The position numbers and the translations under genes were made by a program. The notes beneath the pieces are model-generated. The model was not told the origin of the DNA, searched no databases, and saw only the letters and a program-made list of their open reading frames with translations. A DNA stretch of 64,000 bases from Anadara kagoshimensis (lineage: Eukaryota > Mollusca > Bivalvia > Arcoida > Arcidae), in assembly GCA_021292105.1 (NCBI GenBank), contig CM037860.1, positions 13,906,698 through 13,970,697 of the forward strand, in the 5' to 3' direction. How positions within the stretch are numbered: the stretch's first letter is position 1; the number at the start of each line of letters is the position of its first letter. Below, piece by piece: positions 1 to 10,854 of the stretch.

Positions 1-131
1 CTTTGGCAAGTGGACTGACAAACGTTCTTGCACTAGGATCTGTCACAAGTAGGATTTGAACCTAAGCTGTGAGTAAGAGGTGCTGTGATTTGTAATCAAG
101 TGCGCTTAGAACACTTGTCCACTGAGGAGCA
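1..131 (-). repeat. tRNA-derived SINE (family 2), cut by window edge
   Basis: On the minus strand this reads as a tRNA-like head: a box A region near 105-125 (CAGTGGACAAGTGTTCTAAG) and a box B, GGTTCAAATCC, near 52-62, followed by a body with GACAGATCCTAGTG and GTCAGTCCACTTGC. The same head/body wording recurs at 3303, 3630, 38448, 39577, 54518, 57250, 59361, 60900 and 61150, so it is an interspersed family. The head resembles a tRNA-Leu/Ser-type arm, as in known bivalve SINEs. The 3' part lies beyond the left edge of the window. Confidence 0.6.
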
Positions 132-167
132 TGAGATGAGACAAACCTGTAATATAGGTGTAACAAT

Positions 168-440
168 CTTAGTAGCTCAATTGGTAGACCAAAAGACATA
201 TCGCCGGCCATGGCTTTTATGTTCCGACACGGGCTGCCATCACGGTACCAAGGCAGCCTCATGGCAACTAACGACGTACTTGTGTCAGTGACGTCATTAA
301 ATGACACAATTCAGGTTGAGTTTCATTCTTTTTGTGTGTAGTTCAAGCATGCCGGGCCTTTGTCGGAACATCGTGAGTGTGGACGGTGATCCGTTACCTA
401 TAGCATGGGAAGTTCTGGGTTCAAGTCTCCACATGCATAT
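168..440 (+). repeat. tRNA-derived SINE interrupted by a MITE
   Basis: A box A-like segment (TAGCTCAATTGGTAGA, about 171-188) and a box B-like segment (GGGTTCAAGTC, about 418-428) lie about 240 bp apart. In uninterrupted copies they are about 45-50 bp apart. The intervening 191-398 is a separate repeat that occurs elsewhere at 29590-29825, so a SINE head split by a later insertion is the simplest reading. The body after box B is short and not clearly recognisable. Confidence 0.5.
191..398 (+). mobile_element. MITE with imperfect inverted ends, copy 1 (ATGTTCCGACA family)
   Basis: The left end (TATCGCCGGCCATGGC then ATGTTCCGACA) and the inverted right end (ATCACCGTCCACAC then ATGTTCCGACA) match each other imperfectly over about 40 bp. 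A second copy lies inverted at 29590-29825, where the two ends match better. Internal landmarks shared by both copies are a GGTACCA motif and TGACGTCA beside ATTTAATGACG-like wording. It has no coding capacity, so it is a non-autonomous DNA transposon-like repeat. The parent superfamily cannot be assigned by eye. Confidence 0.6.
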
Positions 441-1599
441 TTTCCTAATATCTATTACATGATCTATCTAGTTTTGTTGCCAATATTACTTCTGAAAGTT
501 GTGGACTGGATTTTTAAACTATATCAAGTCCATTTACAGGAATGGAATGAGATTACCATACTCATTGTGTGAGACTACCATATCAATAAAACTTAAAGGT
601 CACCAGTCACCAAATTTATCAATTTTGTATTTTGCATTCAAATGGGTAGAATAGTCAATATTGATGTGTCTGACGGTTTCCCACGCCTTACATTTACCTG
701 TAATACACTAAAACCTTACCTAAATGGACTGCTAATACTCGGTAGTTTCCGACACCGCTCGTAACTTTCCGGCGATCTAATTGATGACGTACATGGTGTT
801 AAGCTGCTGAGGAAAGACACATTACCTATATATGTATCCATATATTACATGTGGGTTTGTGTGGTGTTTTGAAGGGTTTTAAAGTTTGATTTCAAATCAA
901 AATGATATATTTTGTGAAGTTTGGATATAATAAAATTACAATGACCGATGAAAATGTTTTTTTCAACAAAATTCAGAACAAATTAAAGCCAGATTTACAC
1001 AAGTCCTTCATGCAGCTTTTTAATTGTTTCGAATGTATTCAGATTAAACATTACGAGAAAAGTCATGGAAATAAGAGTGGTATAAACATTGAAGACAATT
1101 CAAATTATTATGAATGAATTCAGTCAAATATATACATTTAAACAATTTTAATTTTCAAAATTAGTTTAATTTTGTTATTCAATCAGTTCACTAATTCACA
1201 CGTTCAAACAGAGATGTATGTCTTGTTCAAATTAACTAATCTAATTTAACTTTAATTTATTCGATTTTCAAAATCAAGCAAAAATGACAAATAACATTTA
1301 CCGGGTATATCATAAAGATATACGCACGTGTCAATTAATGTTGCATATTGTAAGGTAAACTCTGTTAATTACAGGTGGTAGATGTCTACTTCTAAACAGG
1401 ATGTTTCCCAATGTAGCATATTGATAATCTTTTAATTACTAGTATGTGAGGAGGTGTAAATCACACTTTGAACGATATTAATTTATTGTGAATAAATGAA
1501 AGAAAGTTTCACTTGAGTTTTGAGTCCTTAGTTAGTCGAGCATAATCCCACTGGTATCACATTTTGATGATGTTCTTTTCATCCCATTAAAATTAAGCG
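441..1599. other. AT-rich stretch, no gene recognised
   Basis: It contains a 71-codon open frame (902-1117, plus strand) of AT-rich composition with no recognisable domain and no splice-site context that I trust. Nothing else stands out. Confidence 0.6.
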
Positions 1600-1804
1600 T
1601 AATTAATGTGAACAATATTTTAATTAAAAAAACCGGAAATTTGGGTTCTTTTATTATTTGTTGTGATAAACAGATATAAAATAAATAAATAAATAACTCA
1701 AAGATGTAAAGAAAATTAAAATGATATTAAAAATTAATGGAAATTAATATGAACAATATTTTAAATAAAAATGGAAATTTTGGTTCTTTAATTATTTGTT
1801 GTGA

Positions 1805-1851
<47 letters not shown>

Positions 1852-2109
1852 CTCAAAGAGATATGTAAAGATAATTAAAATGATATTAAATATTAATGGA
1901 TATTAATATTTATGAAAAATATTTTAAATAAAAACGGAAATTTGGGTTATTTTATTATTTGTTGTGATAAATAAATAAATAAATAAATAAATTTAAAAGA
2001 GATATAAGGATAATTAGAATGATATTCAATATTAATGAAAATAAATATGAATAATATTTTAAATAAAAAACAAAAATGTGTGTTCTTTTTATTAATTCGT
2101 TGTGATAGA

Positions 2110-2143
<34 letters not shown>
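1600..2143. repeat. Minisatellite, about 4 units of ~135-145 bp, with (AAAT)n cores
   Basis: Four successive units each carry, in order, an AATATTTTAAATAAAAA-like segment, GGAAATTTGGGTT, TTATTATTTGTTGTGATA, a variable (AAAT)n run, AGAGATAT, and AATGATATTAAATATTAATG. Unit starts are near 1607, 1750, 1915 and 2052. The length of the internal AAAT run differs between units and is longest near 1804-1850. Confidence 0.8.
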
Positions 2144-3302
2144 GTAAAATTATGTTTTGTAAAAGTATTAGTAAATAGTATATCGTACTTAGAGCAAACA
2201 CAAATATAGTTTTTTTCTTTATTTATTTCTTATTATTATGTTTATTTTTTATTTATTTTTTCTGTTGAAGGAAACTGAAATACCCTTTGCTAAAAAATAA
2301 ATAAATATATAAAAACACTATTTATTATTAGAAGTTATTTCTGATAAAAATGGGTAATAAATGCAGTTCACTATACAAGCTTCATTTACTAAATAGCTGG
2401 GATAACACCTTCTGCGTCACTTCCGGTTTTGTGCCCTTTTACTACCAAAGGGAGATAACACAGTTTTTCAACAGTTTCAGGACTTTAATTTACGCTGTAG
2501 AAAAGGACAGAAATGATTAAAAAATGTTTTTTGTGGCTAAATCGACTTTTTATGATGTAAGCTTTTGGAAAATAGTACTAAAAAAAATTTGGTTTTTGGT
2601 GACCGGTGACCTGTAAGTGGTGGTGGTAGGACAGGTAACTAGTAGCATTCTGTATATGTCAGCTAAACTAGCCCCTAAATTTAACAGGAAGGAGAAAAAT
2701 GCAGAAATCCAAATTGGATCTCAACCCTGTCCTGATTTCTCTATCAACTGAGAGACCAGGCCACATATCAAGCCCGGTCTGCCACATATTTATGATTGTA
2801 AATGTAATAAAACTATCACAAAAATCCATATTGGAAGTGCAAAATAGTACTGGTTTATATCTTATAACCCATGGCCTCTATATTGGAATGTCATTTAGAT
2901 TCCAAGAATTTAACATGAACATTTTTCATTTTGGGAGTGACCCTGTAGACAACATTCGACAGGTGCTGTTTTTTATATCTCATAGACATTGATGATTGGT
3001 CTGATAAAAACACTTAATTATTGAGTTTTTTTTCATCAAAAGTCAATTGATTTTTTTTATATAAGAAGGGGGTAATTATGTTGTTATTTTTGGTGTGAAG
3101 GACAAACATGGACATTTATGTCGACTTAAATTCTTTTGGGAAATCAAAATGGTTATGTGTACTTGCTCAGCTACATTAGAAAAAAACTAACAATTAATTA
3201 AATGATATCAAAGATAGCCATTGCCGTAGTTATTTCAAAGAATTTGTTTTACAGTATATGAGAATAATTTTTGACTGTCTTATGGAGTTAAGAAATAACA
3301 TT
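2144..3302. other. Non-coding stretch, no gene recognised
   Basis: A 97-codon open frame (2699-2992, plus strand) has no recognisable domain and mixed codon use. It may be an old repeat fragment. I see no RNA gene or array here. Confidence 0.55.
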
Positions 3303-3535
3303 TTACACTCCAGTCAAGATTCTTTCATCAACTCTTAAGCTATTAATTCTGGAATGGTGGAGGATACAGGAGTACCCAGAAAAAATTACCAACCCTTCAC
3401 AAGTAAATTGTTGAATTTTCTCATGCTGATTCTTACAGAGTGGTATTTGGACCCAGGCAGTGAGATGCAGCACCATAACCTGTAAGCAGATGGTTCAGAC
3501 AACTCTGCCACATAGGCCCTATTTGTCTCGCTGCA
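3303..3535 (-). repeat. tRNA-derived SINE (family 2)
   Basis: On the minus strand it has a tRNA-like box A (GTGGCAGAGTTGTCTGAACC) and a diverged box B (GGGTCCAAATACC). These are followed by AGAATCAGCATGAGAAAATT, a GTACTCCTGTATCCTCCACC segment and the tail wording TCTTGACTGGAGTGTAAAA. The CTCCxGxxTCCTCCACCATTCC body recurs in the copies at 38448, 57250 and 61150. Confidence 0.65.
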
Positions 3536-3629
3536 TGGGGGACCATTGTTAAGCCTTTATTGTTGTGTTATTCCACGGCATAGTTGGCTTATCATTGGTT
3601 TTATTTGGTTTATTAACAAGTACTTGACC

Positions 3630-3801
3630 ACTACGGTAGCTCAGTTGGTAGAGTACTTTCAGGACAGATCCTAGTGTGAGAATGTCAGTTTGCTTGCTGA
3701 AGGTTGGTGGTTTTCTCCAGCTGTCCGGATTTTTAAACCATTCCTAAACTGACTGCCTCAAAATTGTTGACTGGATTGTAAAATGATATTCAAATAAAAA
3801 C
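3630..3801 (+). repeat. tRNA-derived SINE (family 2), internally short
   Basis: It starts CTACGGTAGCTCAGTTGGTA (box A), then moves directly to GACAGATCCTAGTGTGAGAA, GTCAGTTTGCTTGCTGAAGG and GGTTTTCTCC. It ends with ACTGACTGCCTC and an A-rich tail. The anticodon-arm to box B segment is missing compared with other copies, so this is not a tRNA gene. Confidence 0.65.
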
Positions 3802-3842
3802 AAAATCTTTATTCTTATGAATATGATTTTTGGATTCTGAAA

Positions 3843-4020
3843 TACAGCCCAACCTGCCTTAATATAAAGACCACTTGCTTATAAAGGCCAGTAAAATTGT
3901 ATTCCAATTGTTCTTTATTCATATTACATGTATTTGAAACTGTATATAAAGGCCACCTGCCCATAAAGGCCACTTTTACTGGTTCCCATGGATGGCCTTT
4001 ATAGACAGCTTGGACTGTAC
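3843..4020. mobile_element. Palindromic MITE (TACAGT ends)
   Basis: The left end TACAGCCCAACCTGCCTTAA and the inverted right end TACAGTCCAAGCTGTCTATA form imperfect terminal inverted repeats. Repeated TATAAAGGCCACCTGC-like subunits lie inside. A relative at 60566-60725 has the same terminal wording. TACAGT-type ends are common in Tc1/mariner-like elements, but the superfamily is inferred only. Confidence 0.6.
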
Positions 4021-5073
4021 AATGTGTTAACATATACAGACATATTTCTACAAGACTGAAAATTCTTTGTAATATCATGTACTTGATCTAATTGTGTTAC
4101 ACTTTTTTGTAATGAACCATCCATCAACTAACCTGATTATTAAGCAGACTAAAATAGCCAGCTATGGAGGTCCTTGACCAGAAATCAATCAGAACCAGAG
4201 TACAAAATAATTACTGGTCATTAGGAAACCATGTCGGCACAGTAGATAATGGTGAGGAGCTAGCAGGGATCTCAGTAGGGGTGGGGTCAATATTTTAAGG
4301 GATTATGGCGGTAGGTATGCATTGACTGAGTCTATGAGAGAAAGACAAGTTCATTGTATTTGTGAATTTCTATTACAGTCATTTAGATGAGAATAGCTGC
4401 AATAATGTTGTTGTGGCTAAAATTGAACCATAATTCTCCAACTCACTCATTTCTGTTTCAGCTCGAAGGGCAGAATTTGAAACTGTTATGTGGTTTTCAT
4501 ATTTAGTTTTGCGTATTTGCTTTATGATCTGTTTAACAGTATTAAATATTTAAAATCACTTTGATTTTTTTCTTACATAGAAAAATGTTTACATTTCAGT
4601 AAACTAGCATGACTTGTCAACCTCTCATCAAGTCTGATTTCAGTTTGAGTTAATTATTTTGATGTCAAAGAGTGTGAGGCTAAGTGCACTGGGGTTAAAT
4701 GGTCTGAACTGTTCCATTTACTGACAAAAGAAATGGATAAGAAATGAAAACCCATGTTTTATAATTTTAAATGTTTGGCCCTATGTTAAGTCTAAGCAGA
4801 AATGTCTAGGATTAACATTGTAAATATAAGGATTAACTTACAATTCCTTGTGGTTTATGAGGTATAAACATGATTTATAAAGTTATTTCTAAAAAAATTT
4901 AGAAAAAAATATACATTGTATTGATCTGGCCAAGAATGATTGTAATTAAACTTTGGAAAAATTAAATTAGCATAAGTACAAACTGGTCTTGTGTATACAA
5001 ACCATTTGGAACACCACCACATATAGATGTACCAAGTGCAGAGAGTGCTAGACTACAATTTCCATGTTTATGT
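4021..5073. other. Non-coding stretch, no gene recognised
   Basis: No open frame of note, no array and no tRNA-like element was seen. Confidence 0.6.
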
Positions 5074-5264
5074 CAGTGGCGGATCCAGGATTCTATGTTA
5101 GGGGGGCACACTGACAAATTTTTAATTTGTGTTTGGGGACAAAGGTATATAGAGCAGTCCTTACCCCATATGGACTGGTAAAATATTTCTTATCATGAAT
5201 ACCCGAAAATTTTAGGGGGGGGGGGGGCACAGGCTGGGTGTGCTACCGTCTGGATCCGGGCCTG
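5074..5264. mobile_element. Non-autonomous DNA element with CAGTGGCGGATCCAG ends
   Basis: It begins CAGTGGCGGATCCAGG and ends CTGGATCCGGGCCTG, which is an inverted terminal repeat of about 15 bp with two or three mismatches. The pentamer TATGT abuts both ends and may be a target duplication or chance. The interior is G-rich, with a run of G at about 5215-5227. Ends of this wording are widespread in animal genomes in hAT-like non-autonomous elements. That assignment is from general knowledge, not tested here. Confidence 0.6.
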
Positions 5265-5290
5265 TATGTCATGTAATTTCCATTTTACAA

Positions 5291-5628
5291 GTGTAGCTTG
5301 GTTGTTGAGAGTGCTCACTTCATATGTAGAGATGGAGGTTCAAACCCTGCCCACAGGTCTGACCAAGGCTTGAAAATAGGTTGTGACTTTTGCCAAGCAC
5401 TGGGCATTTAGAAATGAAAGCCACATAAGTACTTTGGGAGAGACCTGAAATAGAGATGTTCCATGTCACATTAGGCATTGCACACTAAAGAGGCATCCCT
5501 GCACATTGCCTAAGCTTATTGCAAAGGTAAAAATTCCTGCTGCTTAACCTATAGCCAGTTAATATAAGGGTACTATTTTTGACTGGGGTGAAAAAAACCT
5601 TTATATTCAATCAAATAAATCAATCATA
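5291..5628 (+). repeat. tRNA-derived SINE (family 1), near full length
   Basis: It has a degraded box A (TAGCTTGGTTGTTGAGAG) and a box B (GGTTCAAACCC). The family 1 body follows: GTCTGACCAAGGCTTGAAAA, GCACTGGGCATTTAGAAATG, AAAGCCACATAAG and CCCTGCACATTGCCTAAG. The 3' end ends in an ATTCAATCAA-type tail. The same order of blocks occurs at 27472, 36232 and 59598 (plus) and at 28814, 32725 and 57454 (minus). Confidence 0.75.
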
Positions 5629-6553
5629 TTTTACAAAAATTCCAAAAAAAATTGACAGCAGAGTGCAAAAAAAAATAAATAAATAAAATAAACTCCCCTA
5701 CAGCTATAATATTGAAATTTCTGATATAAAAGTGAAATAAATGAATAAAAAATACCAGTATGCCAAATGCTATGGGCATATTACAGAAATTAATTATTAC
5801 ACATAAAAAATCCCTCCAGATTTTTAATGTCTTTCTTTAAGATAACAGCTTTATGAGAGCATATTGATAATGTTTGGATGTAATTATCATCGTACATCAA
5901 ATTAATATGCAATTAAGTTTAATGACATAAAACAAAAACAAATCATCATCAAATCAGATACCCTGTGTAAAAACTGTTTGATAAAAACACTACAGGCATG
6001 TCGAAAGTTTGACAGTAAGATAACAAAAAACGAGTCTAACTTTGGCTGCTGATTGACTAAAATATGGATAGCTGGTGTCCAGAACAGTTAACAAGAGATA
6101 GATAGCACCTGCTAAAACACTGTTGAAATAAAGCTAACGAGGGGTCCAGATAAGCTGTTAATTGGTTAGCTAAGTGTTAAACTTTGGACAGGACTCTACT
6201 GTGTGTTATATATTTATCTTAAAACTGAAGTAGCCCTACATAGAATCTATCATGTACTTCATTCCTCAAAATAAATATTTGTTTTACTAACAAAAACAGA
6301 TGGGTCAGAATAAATGCTATAATGGTGTAAATGTTTTTATTTCTTCCTCAATATAAGTGATTATTGATGAGTACTCAACATAAATGCTTTGATGCTTGTG
6401 TATACAGAGTTCATGATGTGTGTTTTGGCAGTTTACTATAATACTGATGGCAGTACATTTTTGGCTAGAGTTATCTCCCTTTATATTACACCATTTGTAT
6501 TTTAGCTGCAATATGTTTATGGACAATTTGAAAGATGCAATGTATTGCTGTAC
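5629..6553. other. Non-coding stretch, no gene recognised
   Basis: It is AT-rich, with short (AAAT) runs near 5670-5690 and nothing else recognisable. Confidence 0.55.
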
Positions 6554-6657
6554 CTTGGTTGTATCTTCATTTGAAGCACATGCCTGTCTATACCTATCTA
6601 TCCCTCGCTTAGACATAGCTGATGTTCGACGCTTTTGACGGCTATCATGTACTGTGT
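6554..6657 (-). CDS. Possible isolated host exon (unidentified)
   Basis: On the minus strand a 104-nt segment is preceded by TTTGACAG (an acceptor-like AG) and followed by AAG|GTACAGC (a good donor-like GT). It reads in one open frame through RQKRRTSAMSKRGIDRYRQA and continues with CASNEDTTK at the donor. The segment has CpG-containing, balanced codons (CGT, AAG, CGA, GGG, GAT) that differ from the AT-rich surroundings. The open frame itself continues past the donor to 6317, but there it turns AT-rich and loses that character. An internal ATG (MSKRG) could be a start. I do not recognise the protein family, no partner exon was found in the window, and the upstream pyrimidine tract is weak. It may be coincidence. 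Confidence 0.25.
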
Positions 6658-6880
6658 CTGTCAAACTAAATGTCTAGCCATTTGTCTTCAGCAGCCAAAA
6701 ACTAAATGTCCAGCCTGGTATAAATAACATTGATCAAAACATGTCATTGTTATTTCAATTACTTAGAACTACTTTATGCTGTTTCCATCCAAGGCATGGC
6801 TTGTGACTTTTTCGTGCAAATTTTGATTTAAGGATAGTTGGTGTGGATTATTAGAAAATAATTGATTTGAAGTGAAACAA

Positions 6881-7238
6881 CATCCATCCATCTTCCCATG
6901 GATCCAGCCACTCATTTTTTTATCTATCCAACAATTCAACCATCCATCTATCCATTCATTCAATCCATCTATCCATTCATTCAACCGATTCATCTATCCA
7001 TTCATTCAACTAACCATCTATCCATTCTTTCAACCATCCTTCTATCCAACCATTCAACCATCCATCTGTCCAACCATTCAACCATCCAACCATCCATCTA
7101 TCCATTTATCCATCTGTCATTCATCCACTCATTTGTCTTATACTGGTATCCATAATCTTAATTTGCATACATCCATCTACACAATCACACATCTATCCTA
7201 ACCATCCATTCATTCAACCATTCATCCACCAACCCATG
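6881..7238. repeat. CATC/CATT-rich tetranucleotide-derived array
   Basis: This is a degenerate array of CCATCCATCTATC, CATTCATTCAAC and CCAACCATTCAACCATCC wording over about 350 bp. Open frames on both strands across it (Ser/Ile/His/Pro-rich in one direction, Trp/Asn/Asp-rich in the other) are a by-product of the short period. Confidence 0.85.
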
Positions 7239-7496
7239 AATTAAAGATTTTTGGTTGTTGAAATGAGGTTTTGCACCCCAAACAAGAAGACCATTTTGGT
7301 TTTCAAGGCAGTTGTGCAGTTTTAAGCTGGGATGCCAGATGAAAATAGAAGTTTCCATGGAAAACATCTATGGCAAGCAAATATGCAAACCCATCTCGCA
7401 TCTGCTCCAAGTTTGCAGTGAAATACCCTGTATAAGCTTTCGAGACCAATGGCCATACAATGGAGGTATTATATGCTTTTGACTTTTAAATGGAGT

Positions 7497-7650
7497 AACA
7501 GGGTTTTACGCCCCAGTCGACATTCTTTAACTTATAATGAGACAGTCCGTTCAGGGATTGGGTGAAGGAAACAGAAGTGCCCAGACTTTAGGCAATGGAA
7601 GTGACAAATATCCTGGATTGGAATCTAGATGGTGAGAGACATTATGATTT
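7497..7650 (-). repeat. SINE family 2, 3' portion
   Basis: The minus-strand 3' half of the family: the tail wording is seen here as GGGTTTTACGCCCCAGTCGA on the plus strand. It is followed by GAAACAGAAGTGCCCAGACT and an eroded box B region (GGATTGGAATCTAGA). No box A was found. Confidence 0.45.
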
Positions 7651-9454
7651 ATAAGTACTTGCTTTAGACTCTGCCAACCAAGGAGGTGTGCTTGCTTTAG
7701 ACTCTGCCAATCAGCGATGTACCCAATTTACTGTTTGAAATTGTAATGTTTGAATTTTGATACATGAAAATGGATTTCCCTCTTCTTCTATTGATGCGAC
7801 ATAGCTAATAATAGCTTTAACATCAGATAATCTATAATTCATAATTATAACTTAATTTTACATGAACTTTTTACTATCGTACAATTTGTTAAAACATTTA
7901 TTAATATCCTTGATATTTTTATATTGCTATCCCCTGAAGAGTGTGTGTATTAATTAATTCATATATACGTTTGGTTTATTAATGATATTACTCATTGGTT
8001 ATGGTTCATATTTCTAATTTGACTTATTTTCAATTGGATTACATTCCTCTACAGAATACTGATATCAGATATCGCAACTTATGACTGTGACCTTTGGTTT
8101 AATATTTCACCATATATCAATTTTCAATAAAAACTGAGGGTGTTAAAGGGCAGCAAGGTTACAATTCATCATATCTGTTACATGACAAAAATATTTCTGT
8201 ATCAGCTGATAAAACAAACTGATTTCACAAATATGTCACTCTCTTCAAAGGCTAGAGGTGAAAATTGACTGATTTTTTTTTTAATTATGGTAAATAAAAC
8301 CTGCTTGTTTTGGGGGCCTCTAGTTTGGTAATTATTAAAATACAGTCAAACCTGTCAAAACTGAATACCTCATGTACTAAAATTGTTTTACAGTTTAGAC
8401 ACACAGGTCAATTTTAAAATACCCCATTATGTTTATACAGATTTTTTAGGGCTTTTTCTGACTTTTTAAAAAAATGATCAGGACCATGACTTTGGGAATT
8501 TAGAACACTTAAGTCTATGCAAATTGGGAATTTGAAGTTAAAAGTTGAGCTATTTCATTCAACATGTCTAAAGAAATGCATATTTATATAGTGAAAAGTG
8601 TAAATAAAATTGTGTACCGTAATTTAAAAGATTGTGCAAATAATGTGTATATGAATATATACCAATACTTGGAGTAAGCTAAACTGTAAAAAGAAAGGGA
8701 CCTAAAGATAATTGGAAAAAAACTCAAAATTTGGAAAATATCGATGTTTTTGCCATTGGAAATGTGGCCAGTTTAGGTTCTAAATCAAGGGTAGAAAAAA
8801 GCCCTGAAATTTTGGTTTACTCAAGGTTTGGTTTCCAAGGGAAACCATTGTATGTAAAAAAAAATGCATAAAGAAAGAAAGAAAAAAAATTAAAAAAAAA
8901 ATCTTTCCTCTCCCTGTTCTTAGCCTCAATATTAATCTATAATTTTCAGTAAGTTGTGATGCTGACTTATCAAAATATTGAGACACCAAACCACACACAC
9001 AATATAAACATGAATGAATACAAAGATAACAGAAGTAGTAGCTACAGCAATATGGAGGTAGACGGTACTATATGACACTTGACCTTCTGACCTCTACACT
9101 GCTGTAATATACATTGACCCATAATGCACAGCTCGTGTAGAGAAAGATTACTGCCTTGTTTTTTTAGTTATCTATTTCAATATTCTCACAAAAAAGATAA
9201 AAAATTATGAATTAAAAGATAGAAAGTTGTTTTTGCAGATGCAGCTGTGAATTAAACATGTTAAATTTTAAGGCTTGAGTATTGCACACCTGCATTCTCT
9301 TTGTGATAGCAACACTATTGGTTTATAGTCAAAACTTATAACCCAAGACTTTGGGTTTGGCATTTTGGAAAAAACTTCCCTAAATTTCTTGTCAAAATCT
9401 AACCTACCGATATATTAAAATATTAGCTTTACCAGCATACACTAATATCATAAT
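7651..9454. other. Non-coding stretch with one short repeat fragment
   Basis: Near 8339-8440 the wording ATACAGTCAAACCTGTCAAA resembles the ends of the TACAGT MITEs and the tandem block at 20.9-21.4 kb. No gene is recognised. Confidence 0.5.
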
Positions 9455-9540
9455 AAAATCATATGATACCCCATAACAATTGTTTGGAAATGATATTGCA
9501 TGGCACGAGTTGATGTTTCCTGTAAAAACGATTTTAAAAA
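9455..9540 (+). mobile_element. Fragment of MITE (GATACCCC family), copy 3
   Basis: It shares CATATGATACCCC, a GGAAATGATATTGCATG-like block and GATGTTTCCTGTAAAAACG with the fuller copies at 24616-24796 and 26110-26287. Both terminal regions are missing. Confidence 0.45.
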
Positions 9541-9716
9541 AAAGAATTGCACTCTCAAATTACGGATATAAATTTATTGATGTTGGGTCACTGAGTCCTC
9601 TCAATTCCACACAATCTGAGTAAGAGGTATGGACTACCAGTGGCCTAGCACCATAATCATCAGAGCTGCAACAAAACCAACAATAAGCTCACATCAAAAT
9701 TAGAAATTTAAATATC

Positions 9717-9719
<3 letters not shown>

Positions 9720-9759
<40 letters not shown>
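9720..9759. repeat. (GA)n microsatellite
   Basis: About 20 uninterrupted GA units. Confidence 0.95.
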
Positions 9760-9764
<5 letters not shown>

Positions 9765-10599
9765 ATACAAAAGAAAATAAACCATATGTACTATGTTGAT
9801 CTTGTTTTGACAGAAAACTTAATTTAAAAAAATAATTAAAATGTTTAATTAATTAAACTATAGAAGTATTACAAGTGCAAAATTTCTCTCTTAACATTCC
9901 ACTATTTGAATTTACTATTGATAACATTAATTCACATTTTGTTTTATGGACTTTCTTTGAATTGAAAACATGGAATTTCATTTAACCAATGTAATATAAC
10001 CATTACTTTGATGTAGACGTTTTACATTGATTAATTTAATTAAGAATTTAATTAATCTCTGCTTAACAGATTAATTGAAACGAGCCCTAGATATATTACA
10101 AATTAAAGTGCATAACTCAATGACTCAACGATATCAGTAGAAATAATAAGTAATAAAAAATAAACAACTGAGGGTAACTGTGAATTCATTTATTTCCATG
10201 AAGTCTAATTTCCGTAGTTCTAAGGAAAATACATTTTTGTGGGGTGGTATATTTGTGTTCTTGGTTTAAAGCAAGTTTGTATAAATAATATTCTTTTGAC
10301 ATATAAATCTGTTATTCAGTGTATCCACGGAAAAAACTCTTGATTTTGTAGTAGTTGTCTAATAGTAACTTCTGTTTGCTGCCACTTTAACAAATTGATC
10401 CAAAGTGATTATCTTTTTGGTTAATATTTGTTAGTTACCTGATATTTCAAAATCGATGGGAAAGTTATGGTTTTCAGGTTCACTGTAGTCCTTTTCTCTG
10501 TCCTCTTACTTTTAATAGGGATAAAAAGGAGGCATGGAGACTAAAAGAAATCAGAGTAAGAGTTCCCAGAGACAATCCCACACCTTCAGCAAGGGAACT
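9760..10599. other. Non-coding stretch, no gene recognised
   Basis: AT-rich with several TTAATTAA-like palindromes around 9835-10075. Nothing else was seen. Confidence 0.55.
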
Positions 10600-10854
10600 G
10601 GTCCCAGTTTCACAATCATTCCTTAGCTAAGATTTTCCTTAACTTAAATTTAGCAAATTTTTGTAATCTCTTTTGGAAACTACTGATGAATATTTTTGTC
10701 AAAACTAAATGCAAATGCTTTAATCTAGAAGTGATCTTAAAAATAACATCTTAAATTCCTCAATATCTTTAAAACTAACAAAATTATAAAGAAAAATTTG
10801 CAAGATTTAAGTTAAGGAAAATCTTAGCTAAGGAATGATTGTGAAACCGGGGCC
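10600..10854. mobile_element. Palindromic MITE with ~60 bp inverted ends, copy 1
   Basis: The left arm GGTCCCAGTTTCACAATCAT continues as TCCTTAGCTAAGATTTTCC and TTAACTTAAATTTAGCAAA. The right arm is its near-perfect inverted complement, ending ATTGTGAAACCGGGGCC. The arms match over roughly 60 bp with few differences, so the element can fold into a long hairpin. A second copy is at 30665-30924. No coding capacity. Confidence 0.8.

Noticed and set aside
3630..3665. tRNA gene beginning GGTAGCTCAGTTGGTAGAG
   Set aside because: No box B or acceptor closure follows; it runs into the family 2 SINE body.
6872..7201. 109-codon Ser/His/Pro/Ile-rich protein
   Set aside because: Translation of a CATC/CATT-rich low-complexity array, open in two overlapping frames.
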